Source of the DNA: Sinohyriopsis cumingii
Taxonomy: Eukaryota > Mollusca > Bivalvia > Unionida > Unionidae
Assembly: GCA_028554795.2 (NCBI GenBank)
Contig: CM068825.1
Location: forward strand, 95,166,951 to 95,230,950
DNA: 64,000 nucleotides
Reading direction: 5' to 3'
Shown: in pieces, positions 48,090-60,600 of the stretch
Layout: each line of letters starts with the position of its first letter
How positions within the stretch are numbered: position 1 is the first letter of the stretch
Translations under genes and position numbers: made by a program
Notes under the pieces: generated by a model
Seen by the model: the letters and a program-made list of their open reading frames with translations, nothing else
Told to the model about the DNA's origin: nothing
The model's database searches: none

Positions 48090-48294
48090 GTTGCTACAAT
48101 GACAACATAAGGCAAAACGGGGATCCTTGCCGAGAATCTTGCAGAAAGGAATCTTGAACACTAAGTGACAAAGAAGTTTTGAACACTGTAATGATTTTAA
48201 TTCTGTAACAGCACTTACTGAGGTCAAGTTGAAAGTTGCAGTTTTTGTACTGACAAACAAAGCGGATAAAATCATATAGCCCAAATCTCACTTG

Positions 48295-48603
48295 TTAATT
48301 CTCCGCTGCTTCTTTATGTCGTCCTCCTGTCAATTTGTGAAATAGGTTTTCATTCAGTGACTGGTTTTTATCCTGTGACCGCATGGACAAGAAAATGTAT
48401 CCACCGATGAATTCATGTACCACTTTGCAGTCTGCACTGAGACTTAAGAAACAAAGTGTTTCTTCTTCAAATTCCAAAACAACCTTTCTCACTTCCCAGT
48501 TGACTCTCCATGACTGGAGCTTGTCGTAACGAAACGTTTTACTTGATGCTCCTGTACTAAGGTCCATTCTTATGATTCTGTTGTAAGCTATTCCTAGTAA
48601 CTC
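48295..48603 (-). CDS. FERMT: Kindlin last coding exon (F3 lobe, integrin-binding) and stop
   Basis: Acceptor 'gttttgcag' precedes [18 protein letters not shown], then [39 protein letters not shown] and LFHKLTGG. The protein ends HKEAAEN followed by TAA at 48297-48295. Vertebrate kindlins stop just after the corresponding K-L-T-S/G-G-W, so this protein carries a short polar extension of about eight residues in place of the terminal Trp. The F3 position equivalent to the Gln of the integrin-binding Gln-Trp is Ser; the Trp and the following V-N-W-E are kept. Confidence 0.95.
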   Translation of the reverse strand, partial: ELLGIAYNRIIRMDLSTGASSKTFRYDKLQSWRVNWEVRKVVLEFEEETLCFLSLSADCKVVHEFIGGYIFLSMRSQDKNQSLNENLFHKLTGGRHKEAAEN

Positions 48604-51600
48604 CTGCAAAACAAAATAAAGGAGAATTATAAGTTTGCTAAAACAAATTCATTTCAGAATAAAAAAACACATAAAATGCACAATGCATACATTAAAAACA
48701 GGTCCTGAAACGCCTGTATTGCTGACTTTAAAATTGTAAAGATAGGCAGTAAAATACTACATAGTTATGATGAATATCTCCGTCCAGTTTAAAATAACTC
48801 TAATGTATATTTGTAAATACCAAATACAAAGCTAATCACAATAGTAAAACAAATGTTTCTGGAGTCCTTTGCTCTAAACCAGGGGTGGGCAAACTACGGC
48901 CCACGGGCCGCATGCAGCCTGCCAAGGGCTTTCATGCGGCCCACCAAAGGTTTTCATGTGGCCTAGGAACAAGTCATCATTTGCACTGACTCTGTTTATG
49001 TTATTGTTTATCAAATAAATGTGTTTCTTTTGAAGTTCAAGTTTAAGTTTTCAAATATCAACAACATATTAACAACTGAAAATTAATTATGATGTTATTT
49101 AGAAAAACCTTTTGTTTTTGCTATTTCAAATATTAATTATTTTACATAATGAACTATGCGGCCCGCGACAAAGTGTAAATTTGTGTATGCGGCACTTGCA
49201 CTGGAAAGTTTGCCCACCTATGCTCTAAACCATCAAGTCATACCCCAGCAGCTGGCATCTATTACATTAGTAGTGACATTCATCTGGTAACTTCTCTTAA
49301 ATGATCTATCAGAAATGGATAGTTACAGGGCAGATAGAAAAATAGTTCACAAATAATCTTGACCTTATGTGACCTTGACCAGAATTGGTGCAAGATACAT
49401 TCTCTCAAAATGATGTAGGATTTGATGATGTTGCTTCCAAAGAGAAACTGAAAATGTGCATGGAGAGTAAAAACACAAAGAGGGTAGACAACTATTGTTG
49501 AGTTCCTGCCTCTCATACAGGACTACAGGTCTATTGCTGAGAAAAGTTCATTTAAAATATATTTAGGATATCTAGACTTGCCTCCTTCTTGGCTTTATCC
49601 ATCTTCATGACAAAATAGGTGATGCCAAACTCAGGCAACGCTTGCCATGCTCGGATATAGGACATCTTGGCTTCAACAAGTCCCATTTCACGTACATTTG
49701 TATGTGCATCCATTATCCTCTGGACAAGCTGTTGATTAAAAACAATTTTTTTTAGAAATTGTGCACAACAGTCATGTTTCCTTGTTATATTTTGTTAAGA
49801 TTTTTAAGAAAGCAAACAGTATATATTAGATACTTACTGTTTCACTTTTATTATAAATTCACAGCTATAAAAAACTGCCCCCTTTGGACACAAAAAAACC
49901 CCTGTATGAATTTTTCAATATGGCAGACATGCATGTGGATTTATCAAAGAGAAATTCCCAAAGGAACTAAAGCCTTGGTTCCCCCTTGCAATCTATGATT
50001 ACTGATGGCAGTCAGGTTGTCCAAAAGAATCAAGATGCCCTTTCCAGATAATATCTCTTGTCAAATCAAATGGCATTTGCTACGGCTTTCATCTCTTTTA
50101 AGTTGTATGGAGACAAAACGCTTCTGGAACTGGTAGTCTCCCTGCAAGTGAACCTCTGGAATTTTTAAGAAGAACTGTGAATGAGGAACATGAAGATAAA
50201 TATGTTGGTAGTCTAGACCATCTGAAAAATCTCCATCCTGAACAGCTTAGAGGAAATGATTTCATTGTCTCCATTCTGTAATTTAAACATGCATTTGCAC
50301 TACTTCCTTGGGGAAAGGTTCAAACAATGAATGCTTGTTACATGGCCCAATCAAATTTAGCTTGACCAGTCAAGCTGAAGAAAACTGATGCTTAAACAGT
50401 TGCTGACCTGAAAAAATATGTATGTCACAGAAAGCAATTTAAAGGTGACTGGTTAAATAAACATTGTATACTGTTCAGAGTACATTTTCATATATGTGAC
50501 TTTAAACTAAGTGGTGGAAATTCTCGCACATCACTGCTCTCCAAGTGCATGAATTAGTACAGCAGACCTGCCAACTCTTACGATTTTGCCATAAGTCTTA
50601 CGAAAATTACTCTTAAAATATGAACTTAAGGCATACTAGCAAAAACTACGGAAAAAACTATCGTTGCCGAAAAAAATCCAGATAATTGGTTCATCTAAGT
50701 TTTTATTTGGATCCAGGTTTCATCTTAGAATTAGTAAATTTAGTCAGGGAACCAGACTAACTTTACAGCAGCACCCCAGATGCTGTAAATTGCACATATT
50801 TGTTCATGCAAAGCATCCTCATGATCAAACTGTTGATTACAGAATTTTTAAAAATGGCATCTTGAAAGCGATGCATGTTTAAGACACAAGGGAAAATAAG
50901 CCTCTAGAAAAGTGTTAATAATCAACACAGAAGAATAAAAAGGAGCATTCAGATTCTTGTGAATAAAAGCTGAAAAGGACACAATTACATTTATTGGACA
51001 TCACATACCAATTTGAGTATGTCTCACAGCAGGAGATATGATTGCCATCGTCATGTTAAATGGAAAAGAATTTCCCAGAATTATGTCAAATTGAGAGACT
51101 GCAACAAGCCATTGAGCTGCATATGGTTTGGAACTAGAGTTTGTGCAACTGTACTATTGGTAAATAAAGTCTATGCGTACTTTACTAACTTTTCAGTTGA
51201 ACATAATGTTTATCATTGATGCATCAAACTTTTAATTACGTTTTCCAGCTTTACAATAGCAGTTATTGATATTTTGTTAACCTTACTGACAACTGGTCAA
51301 TCTTACAGAAAAAAATCAACTGCCTTACTGAGACAGACTCATCAGGGTTGGCACGTCTGCTACAGTGTTATGTATATTTGGTTTAATTTATATCTAATTT
51401 ATTTGTTTGTTAGCTTTACATTTTTTTTAAATTCCATTACATACTATTGTAATGTAACTTTATTTACTGGAATCAAGCTTAGTTCTGATTGATTTTTTCT
51501 TTCTTGATTGAAGTAAACAACTAATAATAGAAACTTTGTATCTAATGCTGACCTGTTTCCTGACCTTGATTCAGAACCAGAAAGACTTGTAGTAAACAAT

Positions 51601-54600
51601 TTTTTTAAATATTTTTTTATTCTTCCTCAGAGTAAGATTCATAAAGCAGATTGAGGCCATACCTGGAGTACGTGACAAATAACATGTAGCAATTGTTATA
51701 AACTCTGGTTTTTCCAGAGGACTGACCCATATGTTGTGACCAGTTTTGGCCTAATTATTTTGCTTTCTTCAATTTATTTGGATTTCAAGTTTGTTTTTTC
51801 TGGAAATACTAGTGCTCTAAATTAATTATTGGGGCAAAGACATTTATCAAAATTTACAAAGAATTAAAAAACTGGAATATTATTTTCTGTGATTCAACAA
51901 AAAACTGCTGACACATCAGTATGATGCTGACCACAGCATACATCATTGCCTTCCATTTTGGATTTCATCGGGATTTGAACTCAATTTCATTAGGACTTTT
52001 TATTACTAGGACTTATATTTTTTAATTCTTGGATTATTTATGTATTTGATTTGTAAAACCGTAAGTTCTTTTTCAAATTTTTACCTAGTTTTTCTAGGGA
52101 AATAAATTATTTGTTAAATTTTACAAAGCTTATTGTGTTCACTCTTCTCTTGTTACTTTTGTAAAAGCCTAAACATGTAGCAACAGATTTTACACAACTG
52201 ACAAAATTGTGTGCTCTGGCAGCATCTTTGGGTCCTAGAAGTAACTAAAATTAGCTATGTACCTTGATAATAATGCTAAGTTTTATGTTACAGCATATAT
52301 TATGATATTTTGGACAAGACCAAAAGAAAATAGCTGCCATCATCAATGATCTTGTGTACTCTTCATAGTGTATCCATTCATACCTGCTTTGCTTTGACCT
52401 TTTTAAAGAACTTTGGTGCCACCAGATTTTCCGGCTGAATGTCCATATCACTTGGCGTTATGACAGGTGTGTTGGCAGTCGACGTTCTCTGCATGCTGAG
52501 AAACTTTTGTAGTGCCTGAACCTCAGAGTCGTATGAGCTGTCAGCCATAGTCTTCCCCTTTGATGCTAGTTTGCATGCTGCCATCCACTTGCAGTACTGG
52601 TCATCCTGTACAAAGAAAAATGTTGAATAAAAGATGCTCAAAAATCATGTTTTTGCAGATATTGTTTATAATGGTTTTGAAAAGAAGAGGTCCATGTAGG
52701 CCAGAGATTGATCACTTGGGTGACTCGTACCTTATTGCCAAACGCAAGACATGAATGCCAGGGTCTGCATGTCAAGCTAATGAAATGAGGTAAATATGTA
52801 CACATGTAATAGGATTAATTAGCAGTCAACACAACACTGGCTATACAGTGGTCCCCCTCATGAACGGCCCCCTTTGACCAGCAGCCACCCACTCTTTGCA
52901 GCCAGAATTCCTTGGCACCGACGAGTTTGTATTCAAACGTACCCCTAAAGAAAGGCCACCCTCAAATGCAACCTGTGACCAACATATTAGTGCACAAATG
53001 TAAAATTAACCCCTCACAAGTGGTCACATTTTATAATTAATGTGTCCAGAAATAATATTCAAATACAGTAAGGTATGTAATCCAATTATCTTTCCCGATG
53101 TCTGTTTCCAGATATCAGATTTTCTTTGACTAAAGTACATGTACTACTAAGGTTATTATTATATCATTAACACCAACGTTTGCAGGAAATTGGATCAGCA
53201 ATGTTTTGATAGAGCTTTGGCCTTCACACAGCGGGGGGGGGTTGTTTAATTGCCAATTATGACCAGACATAATTGTCAAGATAATAACATGGTCAAACAG
53301 AAATGGGGTCAGCAATGTTTTGAGTTGTGGGCTTCACACAGCAGAATTTTTCTGTTTTTTAAATTGACAATTATGACTGATGTAATTGTTAAGATCATAA
53401 CATGGTTCGATAGGTTAAAACTGGATTTTGTGAAATAACTCACACACATACAGAGAAGCAATTAACCCTGAACAAAACAGGGTACCAGACAAGGACTGAA
53501 AAATCATCTAACAGTACATGTATCACTTCCTTTATAACCAAGTTTTTTGTTAACGAAAGTTTAGTCTGTAAAATTTAATTGCAGTACTGTACAATAAGCA
53601 GCATATAAATAAATCATTACAAAACTTTAACATGTCATCACGTAAAGAAAGAAAGAATACTTTAAAATGAAAAGTAAAAGTTATTTGACTCGACAGATTT
53701 TATGTTGGCAAATTCAAATAAACAAGATCTTAAAAGATAAGGAGAATATTCTGTAGCAGTTGGAAAATGGAGTAAATGGAAAGAGAATTATTTTAAATAT
53801 GAAACAATGTATGTACCAAGATTTAAACGTTTTTGAATGGTTTTGTAATGCGCATGCCAACAATATCCAACTCACATTACATGCCTAAGAATAAGAACTA
53901 TTAATTTATGTTACCTTGAAATAACTCTGTTTTTAAGACAAGAACAACGTTTTAATAATTAATCCTACTTTTAAATGATGATATCAACTGCTTTAAATTA
54001 TTGGTAGCTTTCCTGCTATATACACATATACATACACATCTCACAAATATAGTCCCCCTCTGGAAAGGCCACCCGTTTTATAAGGCTACTTTCCCGATGC
54101 AGAAGAGGTGGCCATATAAAAGAGGGACTACTGTATCATGAACCTAAACCCTCTAAACAAACAAAAAACATGAAGCACTGGTGTTACAAAAATTATTGTT
54201 GTTGTGTGGTTTAATGCCATTTTTCAGCACACAATAGGCTATACATGGTGGACAGTATTAATGGCAGAGGAAGAACCCGGGAAACCCCCGTAAAGAACCA
54301 CCAACCCAAGAGAAGCTACTGGCAAGCTTTCTCACCACATATCCACATTGGCTGAATCTGAGACTCGAACCCACGCAGACAGAGGTGAGATGGCAGTGAT
54401 CCATAACGTAGAGCGCTTTAGACCACTAGGCCACTCTGGGCCCCCCCTACAAAAATTATACAAGCCGACAAGATGTTAAAATTCTGTAAAATAGGGGTTT
54501 AACTTTGCACAGATTTTTCCATTGGCCAACAGGGCCTGTTCACATGGAAATTAACTGGCTACACAGCTTATCAACTGGTACTGCCAAATAAATGAACTTC

Positions 54601-57600
54601 AGAAAATTTAACTGGTCTTGTGGGCCTGCAGTTGTCAGTATTACTAGTAACTGTGCCCCCTCAAAACCCTGAGCCATCTGCCAGCAACTAAACTGACCCC
54701 TGTAAAAGGTGTTTGTACTGCCTTGGGCATAAAACAAAGTGCAACCACCGAGTACATGTGACGTTGCTACTATTTCAATTGGGTGGCAGGTAAAAAGTGT
54801 AAAAATGCCACATTAAACTAGTCTGGTATGCATGGGATAATCTTGCTGAAAAGCACCCACATTCCAATTTTCATACAGGTAGGTACAACAGGATTCAGTA
54901 TGTCCAAAGAATAATGAATAGCTGATATAAAGAAGTAACTCAAACATGAAAATTATGTCACAGTGACCTAGCTTTGGTTTGCTTGAATTACTCTTGCTGA
55001 GATGTATATATGTACTAATTAACATGAATGAAAGTCAAACAGGGTTCAAGATATTGAGGGAGTAAGATATTAGTGACTGAAAATACAAGACCTCAATAGT
55101 CAATGCTGAATCACATTAAACTATAGTATTTGCTTTCCTTCCTTAAAGTAAGTGCCTACCAACTTTAAAATTGAAAAGCTTCCATGATGTAAAAAAAGGC
55201 ATAAAACTTAGTCATTTCATTAATTAATTTATAATTTCTAACCCAAACGTCACAATTGAGTTCCTAAAACTGTCATGTAACTTGCGTTTCAAACCATACA
55301 GGTGTTTCTTTACTAACCTGGCATCCATATTTGTGTATGCAAGTCTTTTTTTTTTTTTTTAAACAAATGGAGTGATACAGTTCATCATTTCTGATGAGCT
55401 CCAAATAATTCCATAAATTTAATTAACTTTGGAGTTACATCCCTATGAACATTTTTAGCATAAGAGTTAAACTGATTGCTCTTTTAAAGAAATGTTAAAA
55501 ATAAACAGTGCACAATGAAAATGGACTTTTCCCAGCAATCAGAAAAGGACTGTGAGCAGGCACACTTTTTATAGTGAAAACTTCTGCTTCATTTGAAATG
55601 TGAACAAGAGGACAGTGTCAGCAACCTCCTAGCAACAATCAGGTTACAAATTATAAATAATGAATCAAATGACAATGTTTAGTGTATTTTATATAACCTT
55701 GCCACTTTTTCTTCTTTAAATCAGGGAATGGAAGGTGAGTAGGAATCTAGTTTTTATATGGTTGAATTACATTTGTTAAAATGCGTCAACCTACCAATTT
55801 TGATGAGTGTTGGTGAAATAGTCAAAGATACTGAGGGGTGTAATGAACAAATGGCTGAAAATAGTCTTGCAAGCATGAAAAGTATGTCCGAATTATGTGA
55901 GAGAGTTCCTCTTCCTGAAATGCATGCACATATCAAAGTTCATGTGTAGGAGAAATAGGTTCCAAGTTGTTAAGGATGTAAAGAATGAATGACAGAAAAT
56001 GAATGAACACATAAATGGCCGCAACACTACATCCTCACAGGGCATGACAAAATCTAGCTTCATTTTTCTTGTGGTACCTATTTTCCAGAGATTTTGTGGT
56101 TGCTACCTGCCACAAATATAAAGATAAACTGAGCGACGATATTTCTGTGGAAATACTAGGACCCCTTCCCCAATCTACAGATTGTATTTATAATAATGTA
56201 TTCTCAAAATCAAAATAATTTTTATACTGGAATATAAATGAAACTACAGTATATGCTACAGTTCATTACAAAGATCTACATGTTATCATCAAAAATCTAC
56301 ATTCAAATAAATAAAATAGAAACGTGTTCATGGATGACAGGAATCTCATCATACATTTCCTGGAATGACCTATATATAAAACCTAACCATGGTATGACAA
56401 GATGGACATGGGTAATGATATATGCCCCTACCATGATGGGCATAATCCATAAATATGGAGACAGGGACTATATTGTAAACTGAAAGGTAACTTCCTGCAA
56501 GATTAATACTACACTGTTTGTTGATATGTGTGCCATATGTAAAGTACATAACTCTGTAATCTCATCACTGAACAAAACTGTATCGCTTTTTTCATTCCTA
56601 CTGTACAAATAAAACATATACAATATGAGCATATCTAACTTACTGCATCCAGCCGTAACCAGATTTCTTCCATTCCCTCAGCAGTGGGGATGAACAGTTT
56701 GATGGCAAACTTATTGCTGGAGAGATTTACATCTGGATGGGTTTCACACCCTGAAAAATAGAAACACATTTAATTGAAAAATCTGAAACAGTATCTACTC
56801 CTGAACTAAAAAGTTACAGGGGAATTTTGCCCTCACTGTGAAATAATTAATGGCACATTATAAGTTTACTTTGTGTTTCACAGTCTCCTATGTATAAGGC
56901 ACTTAACACGCTGAAACCAACACAACCCACTTAATTTAACATGCAAAACAATTTTTTCCCTATGAAATTTACTACCATGGTCTCTTACCTTTTCACCTCA
57001 GAATCTACCAGTTATTGTTCTGAAACCATTTTCCTCTTAGTCAAAGTGAACTTGACCTTCGTCCTTATCCCAAAAGTGCAAGTCATCCATAATGTTTGGT
57101 AACTGAAGATACTGCAGAAACTAGTTATTATGCAGAAATGATTTTTCTTCATTCAGTGACCTTGACCTTCACTCTTTATGCCAAAATCAATGTGGTTCTT
57201 TCTTACCCTAAGTGCAAGCCATCTACAAATTTCGATAACAGCAGATGATGAAAAACACAACTTTTTTCTAGAGAAACCATTTATTTTATGTCAGTTAATG
57301 ACCTTGATCTTTGTCCATTTGCTGCTAACATCGATAGTGTTTTTCCTTAGCTCAAAGACAAGTCGTCCACAAAGTCTGTTAAACATAGATGGTGGAAAAC
57401 TCTACTATTCTTGTGCTCTTAACAGACTGATGGACAATATCATAACATAGTTATCACTGTGCGATGATTTTTGTGTAACGAAACAGGACTTCCTAATAAT
57501 TAGGAATTTAGCACTTTCTGTAAAGATCAAAAGCTATAAGCTGATAGTTCTTTTGTTTCATAACTTTCACAAGTAACATAAATATTAACAATGACCATCA

Positions 57601-60600
57601 TCTACCTTTTACATTACTGTGTAAATAATATTTTATCTTCTTGTAAAATTATATGAAATGTAAATGAGTCAATAGTATATAAAAAAACATCCTTACTTTA
57701 ATATCAATACTTAAAGATACATCTTTTATAAACATTTGTCTCTAATATACTTGTTGCACTGGAAATCAAAAACTGTAACAAAAACAATCATTTTTCAACA
57801 TACATCTTTTCTTTGTACAGGTTCATACCTGTATTAAGGTATTAAATACTAGAAAGTCTTGATATTTTTATGACCATAACCTTGCTAGAAGTAAATTTTA
57901 AGTACAAACATTTTAAAATTTTTATTTCAAGCTTAGTAGCGTGTAAAGAATCTGAGACTTCTAAATAATGAAATATTTTAAGTGTGAAACTTGAGCTCCA
58001 GATTTCAAATCCACAAGTTATAAAACTGGCATCTTTAATTTTACTAATTTGTGAACCTTGGTTCACCTCCTTGCATCACTCCTAGTTCCTGTCAAACTTC
58101 AGTATTCTTGACCTACTTGAAACGTTTAGTGGTGATGTCCAATATTAGATTGCCATGCCCTAACAATCAAGTCATCACAGATGGACATTGAGAGAAGAAA
58201 TCAGGTGAGTGTACAATTAATAGAAGAGGTGACAAAATGGGAAGGTTTTAGTGACAGCAAGTTTGGCTAAAATAATAACCTGGCCCTCTTCTTGAAATTA
58301 TGACAAATCAATAGTAAAATGCCAACTCCGATAAAATAATAAGGTTGTATTGTCTTGAGTAAACGAGTCTTGATGATATGAAATTAGATGTCCATCTTTT
58401 AACTTTGATATTTAGGTAACTTGTCCCCGTTTTGTTTAAAAAGTATGTTAATGTGATAATAATAAGCCTTTTCTCAGGAAACATGTCAACATTTTTGTTT
58501 ATTTCACTTTGCAAAGTACTTAGTCAACATACTGTAATATACAAGTTTTTCCTTCAACTGGTGGCACATCTAAGGACATATAACACAAAAATCAGGACCT
58601 TTAATCTAAAATTCCTGAATGGGATATCTGTTATTATTTCTAAATATCAAACATCATTTATTTGAATCACACTTCCAAGACCATCATCCCTTTAAGTGGG
58701 AATTCAATAAAGAACTGCCCTAAATAGATCAACCTTGGTTTCTACCAAAATCTGACTTGTTTTAGTTTTATTAACATTTTATCCACCTATTTCTGGAAAA
58801 GAAAGTGATGTATGCCATTATGATTACTGTTATTACTATTATTATTTTTGTGACTGTTCTGGTTTTTGAGCACCAACTCTTTAAATTTTGCCATTTTCCA
58901 TAAGCTCTGTGTGTGAGATCTGAATTTTTAATGTAGCTTTAACAATTTTTCAGTCATATCACTATGATGTTGACAGTGTGCAGTTTATAGTGATGTCTAG
59001 CAATGAGGCATCACACTGAAGACATGCAGCATCATGTCCCAAACAGTCACATTATCCTGACACCAGGTAGACCTGTCCTAACCTCTTAATGCTGAAATCC
59101 AAGTGAGGCAGCTGCTACTACCATTTCTATGTCTTTGGTATGACTTGATCAGGGATCAAACCCACAACCTCCAGCATCCAAGGCAGATTCTCTAACCACT
59201 TAGGCGAACAGTGGTTTTTCCATCAGCTTAATTACTAAATCAAGTGAATTTCAAAACATAAAGGGTGCTTTTTTCAAACAGTTAAATCCTCTTTTACAAT
59301 CATTTACTCATTACAAAATTATTACCACACACACACACTCTCTCAAGCTCAAGATGAATTAATTGGCTACACTTAGCAGCTTTCAGGAAGCTACATATAT
59401 CTTGTAACAGCTGAACTCGAGGCAGTTCATTCAAAGACAATTCTCTTTATTGTGTCAATACAGAAGTAATTTCAGATTTGAGAGATATACAGGAAATCAG
59501 GAAGTGTTACAGTCATCCATGATATGCCATGATAATCGTATTTCCCCTATAGTGCGTATCTTTTCTTAATTTGCATGCCTATGCAAGGTGTGTTACTTGA
59601 TTTCAATATCACATCTGCCAAGTCATGGCATGTTACAGCAAAAACATGGTTGTTTTTTTACCCACCATCCTTGTGTTTACAAAAATACGATTTCCAATAA
59701 AACTAATTTTAAACAAATATAACAGGTGACAACCAAACCAAAAGAGAGATCTTTCTTGAGACTGGGATATATATCTGTAACCCGTAGCCCATGTAAACAG
59801 TAAACGATCATGATTCACACCATACTTAACCAATAATGTCCATTAATATTATCACCCCTGGGCAGTTTATACAGTTGATTGTTATAAATGTGGTTGAAAG
59901 GTTAAAATGTAAAGGTGGTAAGTGATTAAAAAAAACTATTCCAACCTTTTTAACTGATTGATCTATTGTGAGTTGTCTTGCCAGTCCTCTGAGCTGTGGG
60001 AAAGTCCATTGACTTACCCAAGTGAACTGCAGAAGTGAAGTACACAAAGTGGAATAATTAATTTCAATGTAGGTTTGGTAAATTGAGGTATGTTTTGAAA
60101 AAAATAACAGAGGGTGATTAGGACACCCCAGCAGACAGGAAGGAATGCCTCCACACCCAATCAGTCATCATCCTCCCACAGTTTATATTCTATCAGAAGT
60201 GAAGGCAAGTCTAATCCAACAGATCCCCAAACCACTGACAGCCCAATGAGTATATACAAGAGTGCATCAGTAATCCTGTCCAGCTCTTCTACACAGTTGT
60301 CAGTAATCATGAGACTTAAAACATAAAAGGAAAACTGGAAGAACCCCAGTTACAGAATGCCCAGAATCAAAGTGTTTCCTACTACCATCCTAATTAATTC
60401 CGCTTTATAAAGAAGCAAGAAAACTTCTTTACAAATATGTGAAATTTAAAAAAGTGTCTGACTACTTTCAAGAGTGTGGCCTTAAAAGAAAAACAGCTCA
60501 ATGGATTAGAAATTAATCTATGCCCAAGATTCACTAATTCTCCCGATTTCATCAGTGCTTGGAACACCATCCTCTGAGAAGCCTCAAAACAAAGAGGACA

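Noticed and set aside
47967-48284. 105-residue minus-strand frame with C-x2-C pairs resembling a zinc ribbon
   Set aside because: It starts 11 bases after the kindlin stop codon on the same strand and is most simply 3' untranslated sequence; cysteine spacing matches no family I know.
49759-49998. 79-residue + strand frame inside the kindlin intron
   Set aside because: Antisense intronic, no similarity, AT-rich chance frame.
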